DNA of 64,000 nt from Ceratorhiza oryzae-sativae (lineage: Eukaryota > Basidiomycota > Agaricomycetes > Cantharellales > Ceratobasidiaceae): the NCBI GenBank assembly GCA_030998015.1, contig JARWMV010000246.1, forward strand, positions 930,001 to 994,000, in the 5' to 3' direction. The translations under genes and the position numbers were made by a program. The number at the start of each line of letters is the position of its first letter. The stretch's first letter is position 1. Of this stretch, positions 1 to 10,598 are shown piece by piece. The notes below the pieces were generated by a model, which saw nothing but the letters and a program-made list of their open reading frames with translations, searched no databases and had not been told where the DNA came from.

Positions 1-445
1 GCGGTGAGGATACCGGTGTACCACCACGCGTGGGGGCCCCTTGTGGATGTGAGATTTCCCGACGGTGTGGAGCGGTTGTGCGGCGGTCAGATGGTCCTCG
101 AGTGCGACCGTCTGGGCTATCTATTCTAGGGCGGTTGGATGATGTTTTGGGCTGGCTTGCGCTATTTGTTTGAACTGGGCGAGCACGGCTGAAAGCTGCA
201 GTGAAACGAGTGTCGCCGTCAGTCGTGTCATTGTCTACGGTGCTTTCTCCCCCTAAGTAGCTGTTAGTGGTGCTGTAGTCGAGGGTGGGGCGAGAAGAAC
301 CCAGCGCAGGTTGCGCCCCTGCACGCCCACGTCTACGTAACTGTGAGCCGGCGGGTTGAGGAGGCTCCTTTTTATCACAATCAAGCTCAGGAGGTGGGGA
401 AGGAGATGATCGAGCACTGGTGGTCAGGTAGGCGTGAGGAGGCAT
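1..445 (-). CDS. Unrecognised Ser/Pro/Arg-rich host protein, N-terminal part (runs off left edge)
   Basis: An ORF starts with ATG at 445 on the minus strand (first residues MPPHAYLTTSARSS) and stays open for 148 codons to the window edge. It is rich in Ser, Pro, Thr, Arg and Gly, has a short acidic patch (residues about 20-27) and several Arg clusters, and shows no signal peptide, membrane segment or known catalytic motif, so this part looks intrinsically disordered. It is GC-rich like the neighbouring UBX gene and unlike the AT-rich transposons to the right. The ATG lies 197 bp from the start of the divergently transcribed UBX gene, which suggests a shared promoter region. I do not recognise the family. 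The gene-like open frame and host-like composition are the support; the product and any introns further left are unknown. Confidence 0.55.
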   Translation of the reverse strand, partial: MPPHAYLTTSARSSPSPPPELDCDKKEPPQPAGSQLRRRGRAGAQPALGSSRPTLDYSTTNSYLGGESTVDNDTTDGDTRFTAAFSRARPVQTNSASQPKTSSNRPRIDSPDGRTRGPSDRRTTAPHRREISHPQGAPTRGGTPVSSP

Positions 446-642
446 GTGCAGGTATTGACTAGGCGATATAAGCGTGAGTGCACTCAGAGCTAAGGGAGTG
501 TCATCAATTGCCGCAAATATCCACGAGGCTCATCATGGCCAATTCTTGCCGACGTGGTGGCCTGACTCGCTTCACGTGACAGCCAAGGAACACCGTTCGT
601 CCACCACTGCTACCAATAGAATAACTAAAACATCATACAACA
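446..642. promoter_or_regulatory. Divergent intergenic region between the two host genes
   Basis: These 197 bp separate the two divergent host ATGs and should hold the promoters and 5' UTRs of both. I see no clear TATA box. An open frame of 71 codons crosses it on the plus strand from 474 but is out of frame with the UBX gene and has no family features, so I do not call it. Confidence 0.4.
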
Positions 643-1595
643 ATGGCAGAAAGCGAGAAGCAACCAACCGACAACGCAACCCAGGTTGAGCATGGACCAT
701 CAGTCTCGCAAACTGCTGCATCCACTCCAACCTCGAGTCCCATCTTCAAACTATGGAACCCTCCTGCAGGGGGAACACCAGTGGGTATGACACCGCAAAA
801 TATATTGCCTAGCTTGGTCTAATCGCCCCTATAGCCTCGTTTGTAGCTGGGGAGCTCGAACCTACCGCAGCCGAAGTTGCGGCGGCATACCAAGCGCAAA
901 GCAAGCGCGCAGAGCGGCTCCAGAACGCACCTCTCATGACTCAGCAAATGAGGGATAGGCAGCATCACGAACGGTTGAAGAAATGGCCTAACGTATGTCA
1001 CGGCTTCAATACCGTTTTGAACCCATGATGATGTTTCTACACCTCGCAGTGTGCCATTCGCATCCGATTCCATAACCAGATGCAGTTGGAAAAGTCGTTT
1101 CCGTCCACCAGCAAGATAAAGGCAGTGTACGCATTTGTGCGAGATTGCTTGAATGACGAGACGAAGTCCATCAAGTTTGTGCTGTGTAAGTGATTTCGTT
1201 CCTTCGGGCGGTCTCCGTACAAACGATCTATGCTAGATCAACCCCCAGCACGGGAGCTAAAGGTTTCGGATGTGAAGGTTCGTGACAAGACTTTGCTTGA
1301 GTTGCAGCTCGCGCCAGCATCAGTACTCCTTTTACGGTTTTTATCAGATGAACTAAATGGTGAGGGCTATTTATTTCATGAATACCACGACTGAACTGTT
1401 CAAAAAGATCGGGAAAAGCTACCTCCTCTACAAGATAGTATTCTATCGGCCGCAGAGGACTTGCCGAGGTTGATAAAGGAGAGTGAAGCACGTGACGGGA
1501 ACACAGATATGGCGTCGAGGCCAACCAGTTCTCAGACCCAGGGCAATGTTGAGCAAAAGCTAGCAAGGTTCCTGAAGCTGCCAGGTCGGAAATGA
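643..1595 (+). CDS. UBX-domain protein, TUG/ASPSCR1 (Ubx4-like) type, five exons
   Basis: Joining 643-784, 835-992, 1050-1185, 1237-1359 and 1408-1595 gives a 248-residue protein. All four introns (50, 57, 51 and 48 bp) have GT...AG ends (GTATGA, GTATGT, GTAAGT, GTGAGG) and keep the frame. Residues about 100-185 form a UBX beta-grasp domain, with IRIRFHNQMQLEKSFPS at the start, a KAVYAFVRDCL helix and a TLLELQLAPASVL strand, the pattern of TUG/ASPSCR1-type UBX proteins. The C-terminus VEQKLARFLKLPGRK is also typical. Known members bind the Cdc48/p97 AAA-ATPase. This protein is short: the N-terminal ubiquitin-like TUG domain of full-length relatives is absent, and there is little room upstream for it. 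The start is the first ATG in frame, preceded by CAACA. Family assignment is from recognised sequence pattern; the Cdc48 link is family knowledge. Confidence 0.82.
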
Positions 1596-1873
1596 AAATA
1601 TGTGTGCTGGTGATGTAAATATCGGGCGTTTGTAGCCTACCCAATTCTACATGTATCTACCAATGGAACCTGATGATCCTGATTGAGCTGAGAATGGAAT
1701 ACTACCAAAATGAGCCTGAAAACACAAGCTGTCAAGAGCACAACGAGCTGGCTGAGGATGCTGAAACAAAAGGTGCAAGCATGAGCACTCATGAGAGCTC
1801 ATGAGGGTTTGGCTGGCACAGGTTACAGTTGGTTCAAATCTAGCAAGCTACAAATCAAGTAAGATTGGCTTGC
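1596..1873. other. 3' flank of the UBX gene, no gene seen
   Basis: This 278-bp stretch holds the 3' UTR of the UBX gene and then AT-rich DNA up to the first LTR. It contains the self-complementary octamer CTCATGAG twice around 1789-1805. I see no coding or RNA gene. It is the transition from host DNA to the transposon block. Confidence 0.5.
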
Positions 1874-2331
1874 TGTTGTGGATTGCTAACATTTTCTAGT
1901 ATTTTAGTCTGCTCTGCCAACCTCAAGCAATGCCTCTGTAATTAATTTGTGAAATACTTGAATTTGTATGCACTCCAAATTGTACTATTTTCCATTCCAT
2001 TAAATAGTACAAATTTCCCACTCTCCAATGCATATTTTATTAAGTTTTCACAATAAGATCTCAGAGAGATACAGAGGTTGCAATATTTCCTCTTATCAGT
2101 AGATATTGATTACAACATTGCACTGCTCATATCTTGGCAACCGCTTATGCTATCAAAGCAACCTTAGGCTCTATCAATAGCTAATCTTCAGTGGTATCTG
2201 CTGCCCAAAGATTGTTGCGATCAACTAGATCCTTGTGCCAGAATGGCCTGAAGATCATTAGAATCTTACTGGACCCTCAATCAAGATCTAATGACTCCAG
2301 TGAGTCAGGAGAGCATTCCAAATTGATCCAG
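1874..2331 (+). repeat. Truncated old family-1 LTR
   Basis: It begins TGTTGTGGATTGCTAACA, a decayed form of the family-1 start TGTTATGGATCACTAACA, and follows the family-1 LTR for 458 bp until AATTGATCCAG, where the 5' LTR of element A begins. In intact LTRs this sequence continues with AAGCTTCTCTGACTC. Most differences from the younger LTR next to it are CG to TG or CA. The rest of this LTR should lie beyond the element inserted into it, but it is not found at the right end of A (37021). Confidence 0.85.
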
Positions 2332-3633
2332 TGTTATGGATCACTAACATTTTCTATTATTTTAGTCTGCTCTGCCAACCTCAAGCGATGCCTCTGTAAT
2401 TAAATTGTGAAATACTTGGATTTGTATGCACTCTGAATTGTACTATTTTCTGTTCCATTAAATAGTACAAAATTCCCGCTCTCCAACGCATATTTTATTA
2501 AGATTTTACGATAAGATCTCAGAGAGATACAGAGGTTGCAATATTTCCTCTTATCAGGAGATATTGATTACAACATTGCACCGCTCATATCTCGGCAACC
2601 GCTTACGCTATCAAAGCGATCTTATGCTCTATCGATAGCTAATCTTCGGCAGTATCTGCTGCCTGAAGATCGTCGCGATCCACCAGATCCTCGTGCCGGA
2701 ATGGCCTGAAGATCATTAGAATCTTACTGGACCATCAATCAAGATCTAATGACTCCAGTGAGTCAGGAGAGCTTCCCAAATTGATCCAGAAGCTTCTCTG
2801 ACTCACTTTATGACTCACTGAGATGTAGCCTCCATTCATTACATGTATATACTATGATAATATGATCTACAAGCCAATAGCAGGTCTCAGATGCATCAAT
2901 GCCTTTGATCCACACCCTGTCTTTACTCTTTTATCCTATACTGGGCTAGGGTGTACCCCAAGTATAGCAGTACCCTCTTTTGATGATCGCACTGGCATGC
3001 ATGTATCTATTTGGCTCTGGAATGCCCTCCTCAGGGTATAAAAGGACCTCCTCTGAGGCCCTTCCAGACACCTTCCTCCTCTACTCAACCAGTGGTTATT
3101 GGTTTCTTTTCTCTTTCTATTTTCTCTTGTCTGTGTGTGATTTCTTATATACTAGTACTGAGGAATAAGTACCATATTAGTTATATACTGTCTGATTCAT
3201 TGTATCTTATATACAGAGATATATAAGGATACAATATTGCCTGATTGAGCATGACATTAAGTACCAGCTATTAGAGGAAATCTAAGTACCTGTAGCTGAG
3301 GAAGTACATGCATTAGGCAGCCCACCATCTATCCTATAAGCTATCGCTTAAGCCTAGTATTAAGATTAGTATCAGTTAGTCCAAGCAACTAGGGCTGAAC
3401 TACATTTAAGATATCTAAGGGAACCTGACCATAGTAGTCTTGCTCTTTATACCTATAAATCAGTCAGTTTACACTGTGAAAGATTAAGACTACCTTGAGT
3501 GTTACTTGATCACATTGCAACTACTTTGAGCCTTCTTACTCTAGTCTAAGAAGTATTGAGTACAATTAGTGTATACTAACATATCTACATTTACTTAAGC
3601 TCTAGATATTCAAGTGTACCCTGACCCATAACA
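2332..3633 (+). repeat. 5' LTR of element A (family 1)
   Basis: This 1302-bp LTR starts TGTTATGGATCAC and ends CCCATAACA, so the termini are inverted repeats of each other. A TATA box (TATAAAAG, 3037-3044) is placed to start transcription near 3067. Compared with the 3' LTR at 35713 it shows mainly CG to TG/CA changes plus a few 1-4 base losses (for example AATAAGTACC against AATAAAGTACC). Confidence 0.92.
3037..3044 (+). promoter_or_regulatory. TATA box of family-1 5' LTR
   Basis: TATAAAAG in the context CAGGGTATAAAAGGACC. The same motif is conserved in the other family-1 LTRs (36418-36425, the solo LTR part near 55100), apart from one change in B (TTTTACACC on the plus strand near 46666). 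The RNA start would lie about 25-30 bases downstream. Confidence 0.65.
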
Positions 3634-3634
3634 T

Positions 3635-3652
3635 TGGTGAAGCAACCCAGGT
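3635..3652 (+). other. Primer-binding site of element A
   Basis: TGGTGAAGCAACCCAGGT begins one base after the 5' LTR. TGG at this place is the usual complement of a tRNA CCA end, so family 1 is probably tRNA-primed, unlike families 2 and 3. The same sequence is next to the 5' LTR of B. I cannot name the tRNA and found no complement of it in the LTR. Confidence 0.6.
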
Positions 3653-3711
3653 CCTTACATCAAGTAACTATCAACTAAACATTGCCATTTTTGGTTATTC
3701 TGTTGCCCAAA

Positions 3712-4122
3712 ATGGAATTTCTCAATTTTGACCACTCTGTGTATAGAAATACCTTTCTTACCACACAATACAACAACATATTTTGGGCTCTTGAGATAGA
3801 TCCCATCTGGATTCAAGCCCCAAACCCTACAATTACTGTTTTAGGTTATAGTAGTATTGGTGGTCTACCCCCACATATTACTCTGACATTTACCTTTAGG
3901 AATTATAGGCCATATATTCCAATAAATTCAGTATCAAGTGCTCTAAGTGCTGGACTTGAATTTGAAGTCTATATTCAACATCTTCCTGATCAACCACAAC
4001 CAATAAAAGTTCAACACACATTTATTAGGTCTTTCTGGTCACCCCATACCAGCTACTGGGATACAGTTTATCAAGCCATTTATCAATTTGTAACTGAAAC
4101 TTATTTTGAAAATTATTCCTAA
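3712..4122 (+). CDS. Element A ORF1, 136-residue protein of unknown function before gag
   Basis: The ORF starts at ATG 3712 (MEFLNFDHSVYRNTF) and ends at 4122, 34 bp before the gag start. It is rich in aromatic residues, Pro and Ile, with a central stretch predicted to be beta-rich, and ends ETYFENYS. There is no zinc knuckle, membrane segment or recognised domain. The same ORF is intact in copy B (45575-45985) with only scattered substitutions, so it was maintained in both lineages and is not a chance open frame. It lies directly behind the PBS, where gypsy elements usually begin gag. It could be a separate Gag-like or leader protein. Function unknown. Confidence 0.6.
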   Translation: MEFLNFDHSVYRNTFLTTQYNNIFWALEIDPIWIQAPNPTITVLGYSSIGGLPPHITLTFTFRNYRPYIPINSVSSALSAGLEFEVYIQHLPDQPQPIKVQHTFIRSFWSPHTSYWDTVYQAIYQFVTETYFENYS

Positions 4123-4857
4123 GTACAAATTCATCTTGAATTGGAGAAGAACTGTTATGGCCAGTACTTCAAATATGTCTGTGCATGTCCCTGGAAGTTT
4201 TTGGGACAGTACACACCACCCATTACCACCTGAAGATCCTTATGTATCAGATTCCATGGTAGGAAGTGATGCAGGAGGTAGGCATGTACAATCAGACTAT
4301 AGTTATCATCACCAAGATACAGTAGATTATGAACAATATTTGCCCATCCCTCCTAATGAATCTAGTTCATATATTGCCCTTACTCCTAGAGAGCAAAGGC
4401 ATCTGACTTACCAACCTACTGCTACTAGGATGGCAAACCTGACAAGGATGCATCCAGAGATAGCAGAGAGGAGAAGGTTAGTTAGAGCAGTAGGTAGGAA
4501 GATATATGAACGTCCTCATCCCCATGTAATGCACATTAAATATCCATCTATTGGGTGTAGAGAATTCTTTAAGGATCTCTTACAAGAACTGGATTATTTA
4601 TGTACATTTAGGCCAGAATGGTCTTGGTCTGCATTGGGAGAACCAGTCATGTTCATTGACTTGAGCAGGCATAGGAGCTTTAGGACTAAGCTCTCTGCTT
4701 TTAAGTCCCAGCTGCTCCCTATTAGGAGCAGGCATCCTATACCTCACCCAGATGTTCCTGCATTCCCTGAAACCAGGAAGCATTTTGCTTTCAGTAAGAA
4801 ACAGCATGAAGTTGCTTGTGTATTATTCAGGGATGAAGTTAAGCGCTTTTTGGCTTA

Positions 4858-5379
4858 TGTCAGAGCTACAACCTGAACAGTAATGTCAAACACCTAAGTG
4901 GTGATGACAAGCCTATGGGCAGCGATGCCAGAGGCTTTACTGACAACGTCTAAGGTGGGACGTGCAGTGAGGGTGTGATAAGACGCAAGGAGGTAGAGTA
5001 GTAAGTGCACTTGTCCTTAAGAGGACTGGGCAGGGACTATGGACTGGTAAGTCACACAGGTAGTAGATGGGATATGACAGGAGGTCAAGTTCTGAGGCTT
5101 AAGGCTCTCAGACTCTCCCTTATATATTCATACGATGAGCTAAATCAAATACACGTATGGTGCAAGACAACTATCGTACAATGTGAGAATGGTGCCATGT
5201 AACAGAATATTCCAGAAGGTACAAACAGAACATAAACAACAACAAGGTCACGTGATCATGTAAGTAATTCTATGCATATATCCGATTAAACAGGACTTGT
5301 CCAAAATTATGAAAAGGAGAGATTTTATAAAATATACGAAAATCATAATAAAATCTGCATCATGGTCTAGGCCATGACA
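4858..5379 (-). repeat. 3' LTR of element C
   Basis: 522 bp, on the minus strand TGTCATGG...CTCTGACA. The polypurine tract GGGGGGGAAG (minus strand, 5380-5389) abuts it. Confidence 0.93.
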
Positions 5380-5390
5380 CTTCCCCCCCA

Positions 5391-8300
5391 TCAAGGTCCG
5401 AGTGCATTGGGGTGGAGTTGGTGGAATTCTTTGACTTGTTCAGGTGTGTTCTTGAGTTCAGCTTTAGGTAACCATAGGTTTTCTTCTGGTCCATAGCCTT
5501 TCCATTTGACATAATACTCCAATCTTCTTCCAACCTTTCAAGAGTCCAGGATTTCTTCAACTTCAAATTCTTCTTTGCCATTAGGAGTGACCACCAGTGG
5601 AACAGGTACAGGTTGCCGGTTATAGTCATCTATTGGTTTTGGGAATAGGAGTGAAGTGTGGAATACCAGATGGACCTTCATGGATTTGGGTAATTCCAGT
5701 TTGAAGGTATGTTTCCCGATTTGTTCCAGTACCTTGTATGGTCCAAAACGCCTGTTATCCAATTTCTTAGAAGGGCGTATAGTTTTGATATTTGAGCTGT
5801 CTAGGAAGACCTTTGATCCAACTTCAATCTTTGGTGCTTCACAATGCTTTCAATTATAATATTCGGAGTATGTTCGATTGGCAATCGTTAGAGCAGCCTT
5901 GGCCTCTTCTTGGATTTCCTTGAGGTGTTCAGTGTGTTGATCAGTGGCAGGTACCTGGCTTTCTTTGGTATTACCCACAGTGAAGTCTGGGTTGTAACCA
6001 TAGCAGGCAAAGAATGGTGTGTGGCTTGATCCTGAGTGCTTCCCATTATTATATGCGAATTCTGCCATAGGCAATGCTGCTACCCAATACATCTGTCTGT
6101 GATTTATGTAGTGACAAAGATATATTTTGACGAATTGGTTAAGTCTTTCGCTTTGCCCATCAACCTGTGGTCTGTATGCCATAGAGTAGTGTGGTTCAAT
6201 GTTTAGGTGTTTGTACAATTGGTGAAGGAATTTGGCATTGAAGTTAGGGCCTCGGTCCAATATGGTTTTTCAGGGTAATCCGTGTAGTTTCCAGACAAAG
6301 TTTACAAATAGGTTTGCAACGTCTACTGCAGTGGCTCCCAAGTGTGTGGGGATAAAGTGTACCATTTTTGATAATCAGTCCACCACTGTGAGTATTGCAT
6401 TGTAACCTTCTGACGTTGGTAATCCAGTGATCAAGTCATAGGTGATTTCCTCCCAGGGTTTATTTGGTAAGTCTATGGGTTGTAGGAGACCAGGAGGGGC
6501 TTGGTTTGAATACTTGTTCTGGATACATGAGTTGCATGCCTGAATATAATTGACAACAGATTTTTTCATTCCAGACCAATAGTAATCTCAAGATAGGAGA
6601 TCTAGTGTCCTGAAATGCCCTGGATGCCCTGCTGCAGGATTGTCATGCCAGCTTTCTATGACTACTTGTCTGATTTCTGACTTGTTTGGTACATATATGT
6701 GGTCATGGTAGTACAACAAGTCATCTTCTAGACGCCAGCCTTTAACTGGAATGTTTTCCTCAAGGGACTTTAGAATCTTTGATACAGTCTTATCATCTGG
6801 TAACGCATCCCTGATTAAATCATTGAGGGAATGGTCAGTGAGAATTGCCAAAATGAAAAGCTTGGGGCTGATAAGCAGCAGGGTTTTACCCCCCTCTTTA
6901 GCTGCCTCTCTCCAAAGTGATTCTTGTCAAGATAGTATATCAGCCTTTCTGTTTTGTGCCCCTTTTCTGTATTTGATTCTGTAGTTGTAGTCGGCCAGGA
7001 AGCCCATCCACCTTGCTTGTCTCCAGTTTAAGTCCCTTTTTGGCTGGAAGAACTCTAGATTTTTGTGGTCTGAGAGTACCAAGACAGGGATTTCAGATCC
7101 TTCGAGCAAGTGACACCATTCTTTGAATGCTTGTATCATAGCCAGTAATTCTTTATCATGTATATCATAGTTTCATTCAGCTGGTGATAGAGTTTTGGAG
7201 TAGAAGGCTACTGGGTGCAATTTACCATCTCTGCCATACTGGTTAAGGATAGCTCCAGTGGCAAAGTTGGATGCATCACATTCCAGTATAAATTCCTTTG
7301 TGACATCTGGTTGGATCAAGACAGGAGATTTGACTAGTGCTTTTTTCAGAATTTGGAAAGATGCTTCCTCATTCTTACCCCATCGCCAATGGACATCTTT
7401 ACGCAAGAGCTGGTACATAGGCCAAGCTCGTCCTCCAAAGTCCTCTATGAAGCGGCGATAGTAGTTGAAAAACCCTAGTGCTTCCTGCACTTCCTTTATG
7501 GTCTGCAGTGTTTCCCAATTAACCGCTTCCATGACCTTTTTTGGGTCTGTTTTGACTCCTTCACTGTTGGCAATTACACCTAGGTATTCTACTTCAGAGG
7601 CGTTGAAGACACATTTTTCCAGGTTGCAGTATAGCTGGTGTTTCCTAAGTTGGGATAACACCTCCTGAACATGCTTTGTGTGATCTGCAGGGTTTTTGGA
7701 AAATATAAGTATGTCATCAAGGTATACTATGACTGACACATCTAGTAAATCCCTAAAGATCTTGTTCATGAAGTTCTGGAAGGCGGCTGGAGCATTACAA
7801 AGACCGAAAGGCATGACCAAGTATTCAAATAGCCCATATTTCATTTTAAACACTGTTTTCCATTCATCTCCTTCTTTAATTCTGACCAGATTATAGCCAG
7901 ATTTAAGGTCCAGAGTTGTGAATATGTGTGCTCCTCTCAATTTCTCTACCAAGGTGGAAATGAGAGGTATGGGATACGTGTTTCGTACTGTGTTGGAATT
8001 GAGTGAACGATAATCAACACACATCCTTCTTTTGCCATTCTTTTTAGGAACAAAGATTACTGGAGAGCTGTATTGTGATTTGGAGGGCCTGATCAACCCT
8101 TTGTCCAACTGCTCTTTGAGTATTCTTCTTAATTCCTCATCATCCAAAGGGTGAAGGGGGTATACCAGTCCTTTTACTGGTGAGTTTTGATCCTTGAGGA
8201 CTATCTCAAGGTCATATGGATGGTGAGGAGGTAACTCCGTCACTTTGTCCTCAGAAAATACATCTGTATAGTCTTGGAGTTCCTCTGGGATGCCTTCAAG

Positions 8301-8921
8301 TGGTTTTGATACCACAACACCTCCAGGGTCCCTAGGGATGCCTTCAAGAGGTTGGTAAGCCTTGACACCTCCTAGGTTTTTGTTGAATGGGTCAACAACA
8401 CCACCAACATTGCCAAGAACTACAATAGAAGCAGGAACACAGTTTTTTATACAAAAGTTTGAGTTAAAGGTAATACGTTTATTTGGCCAGTCAATATTTG
8501 GATTATGTAATTTGAGCCATGACATTCCTAGTACTAAGGTGTGTCCACCTATGTCTGCTACATTACAAACCAATTGTTCCTTATGACTGCCTATTTCTAA
8601 AATAAAAACACATTCTGTATCAACAATACCAGAAGAGATTTCACGACCATCGATAACTTTTAATTTTTTTGGATTTTTCTTTTTATAAGTGGGTATTTGA
8701 TATTGTTTAACTAGGCGTGGGTGTATAAAGCATGAAGATGCACCTGAGTCAATCATGGCCCAACCATGCATGGTTTGCATACAGTTGATGCTTTTACTTT
8801 CTGGAGTGGTCAGGGCTTGAGATGCAACAAAATATATATTCAAAGGGGACACGTTGTCTATAGCATATATCTCAAAGTCCGTACAGGTTTCGCTTGATAC
8901 ATTTGCTCCATCAATGTTCAA
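5391..8921 (-). pseudogene. pol: Element C pol (protease-RT-RNase H-integrase-chromodomain), stops only
   Basis: A single frame of 1177 codons runs from 8921 to the terminal TGA at 5391-5393. It is broken at 7170-7172 and at about five later sites, mostly TGA where relatives have Arg (SPAE-stop-NYDI, DILS-stop-QES). There is no frameshift. Visible parts in order: aspartic protease (MIDSGASSCF), RT with catalytic YLDD, RNase H (LECDASNFATGA, DHKNLEFF), integrase HHCC region and core (SDRGPNFN lies near the stop at about 6261), C-terminal chromodomain (EEFEVEEIL...VKWKGYG). The reading frame overlaps the end of gag by TTGA, where family 3 has ATGA, so the original start may have been ATG. The open part up to 7173 would give a 582-residue protease-RT protein. 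Confidence 0.88.
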
Positions 8922-10231
8922 GCGTCCTTGTTTTCCAACTCATCACCAGAAAGGGAAGCAGCTTGCCCAGAATAGGGTTTGGAGGGACAAGCGCTAGAAT
9001 AATGGCCACAACCACCACAAGTGCTGCATATTACAGGTTTTTTTCCTTTCCCTGCTGAATCTAGATCCATAGGTCCAGGACCAGACCCCTTGGCCAGGGT
9101 AGGAGCCAAGGGAGCAACAACGATCGGATGCGAATCTTTTTGGATTTGTTTGAAGGTAGTTTCCTCAGATGATCCATCATTCCATTTGATCGTGGGAATC
9201 AACTGTCCTTTGGCATTGCGGTTTATAGCCAAGATTGTTCCTTTGCAAGCCTTGCCATCTGGACCAAGCGTGTACACCTTTTCCCCAACAGACATCTTTT
9301 CCCTGGCCTGGCCTTTGGGAGGAGCTGTTGACGGCAAGGTGGAAGCTTTGGTAGAGGTGCTAGCCACATTGGAAGAGGAAGATTTGGAAGATGGATTTTG
9401 TGCCTGGAACAACTCAATACGCTGATTGATTCTGAGTGCCTTGTCTGCAAGGCTTTGCAGGTTGACGTTGGCGGCCATGTGATCGTAGTCTTGGGCCACA
9501 AGGAATTCCTTGATTTTGACTGTGAGACCATTGTAGAAGTGATCACGAAGGGATGCGTCATTGTAGCCGAGGCCCTGGGAATATGTCTGGAAGTCTTTGA
9601 AGTATTCTTGGACTGAATTCTTTTGTTTGAGCAATTTGAATTTTGCCCTGAAGTTTTCGGTCTTGTTGGCAACGTTCCAGCAAGCATTAAATTGGGTCCA
9701 GAAATCATTGACATTGTGGAGCCAAGTGACCGGATTGCCATTGATAACATCGTCTTCCAGATAGGGTTCCAGCCATTCATGGGCTTTGCCATCCAGGCAG
9801 GAAATGATGTAAGCGATCTGCTCATCAGCAGTCGCAGAGGGATAGGAAGTCTGCAAATAATGGGCCACTGCAACCCTGAAGGATACTGCTTTGTTTTTAT
9901 CCAAACCATCAAATTTAGCAGGCACCGATAACTTGGGCACTTGAGTACATGCAATAGAGGTGCTTGTACCAGGTGCTTGGACTGCAGCCTGGAGTGCAAC
10001 TACATTTGTATCAAGGTTAGATAGGCTTGTATTGTGGTTCTGGAGAGTGGTGTTGATAGTGGATAGTTCAGCCGACTGTTGATTGATGAATACCACAAGA
10101 TTGTTATTTATTGCAATCAGCGCGTCCTTGATTGTGTGGGTGAATGCTAGTAGGTTGGCCGGATCGGTGGGTACCTGAATTTGAGTGGCATCGAACTGAA
10201 TCCATGTGGGAGCAGGGTTTGGTGCGGACAT
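8918..10231 (-). CDS. gag: Element C Gag, 437 residues
   Basis: ATG at 10231 (MSAPNPAPTWIQF) fits the gag start of family 3 (MAS...PAPAWANMS); the frame is open 27 bp further up but the conserved start is preferred. The protein has an N-terminal helical region, a Ser/Thr-rich linker, a retrotransposon Gag capsid domain (AVAHYLQTSYPSATADEQ...FWTQFNACW), a basic Ser-rich linker and a CCHC zinc knuckle CSTCGGCGHYSSAC near the C-terminus. It ends with TGA overlapping the pol frame. The ORF is intact, so this copy could still supply Gag. Role: capsid assembly and RNA packaging. Confidence 0.88.
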   Translation of the reverse strand: MSAPNPAPTWIQFDATQIQVPTDPANLLAFTHTIKDALIAINNNLVVFINQQSAELSTINTTLQNHNTSLSNLDTNVVALQAAVQAPGTSTSIACTQVPKLSVPAKFDGLDKNKAVSFRVAVAHYLQTSYPSATADEQIAYIISCLDGKAHEWLEPYLEDDVINGNPVTWLHNVNDFWTQFNACWNVANKTENFRAKFKLLKQKNSVQEYFKDFQTYSQGLGYNDASLRDHFYNGLTVKIKEFLVAQDYDHMAANVNLQSLADKALRINQRIELFQAQNPSSKSSSSNVASTSTKASTLPSTAPPKGQAREKMSVGEKVYTLGPDGKACKGTILAINRNAKGQLIPTIKWNDGSSEETTFKQIQKDSHPIVVAPLAPTLAKGSGPGPMDLDSAGKGKKPVICSTCGGCGHYSSACPSKPYSGQAASLSGDELENKDA

Positions 10232-10598
10232 AGCTAAAAAAGGAAGTGGGATAGACAAATATGGTGGGTGCTCTTGAAGCTGGGATTTTCACTCTCAAAC
10301 ACTGTGGCTGCTCTGCTACCTAGCGTTGGACAATGACTACAACTAATCAACAAGCCTTTGACGGGCATGATATAGAGCGTCTTTTTTGCAAGCGGGTAGT
10401 TTGCTGTCTGCAACATGTGTGGTGATGGACAAGAGTCCTAGGGTTGGGCGATAGGTACTGTCTGCCTTGTAGACACCTGTTACTGGATAGTCTCTTTCCG
10501 CTTTTGATTATTATGTGGTCCAAGCCTTTCTCCATTTCACAGTAGGCTAGTACAGGGGTACGTCTCAATCCCAAGTGATGAGGAAGAACTCAACCTAA
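10232..10598 (-). other. Element C 5' leader
   Basis: This 367-bp leader lies between the 5' LTR and gag. Overlapping short frames of 60-75 codons cross it, without recognisable domains. I cannot tell whether an intron is present, because no spliced copy of this family is in the window. Confidence 0.4.
10585..10596 (-). other. Primer-binding site of element C, complementary to its own RNA 5' end
   Basis: On the minus strand AGGTTGAGTTCT starts two bases after the 5' LTR. It pairs with AGAACTTGACCT inside the LTR (10823-10834), allowing two G:U pairs. That LTR motif lies about 30 bases downstream of the TATA box (TATATAA, 10861-10867), where the RNA should begin. This matches the Tf1-type self-priming layout; no TGG is present for a tRNA CCA end. 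Confidence 0.6.

Noticed and set aside
1228..1644. 138-codon minus-strand ORF over the UBX gene
   Set aside because: It lies antisense to exons 4 and 5 of a gene with a clear domain and intron structure; no family features of its own.
3635..3652. Self-priming in family 1
   Set aside because: I found no reverse complement of the site near the predicted RNA start of the LTR; a tRNA-type TGG is present instead.
9021..9931. Plus-strand ORFs over element C gag
   Set aside because: They mirror the Gag frame and have no motif; Gag with capsid and zinc knuckle is the real product.
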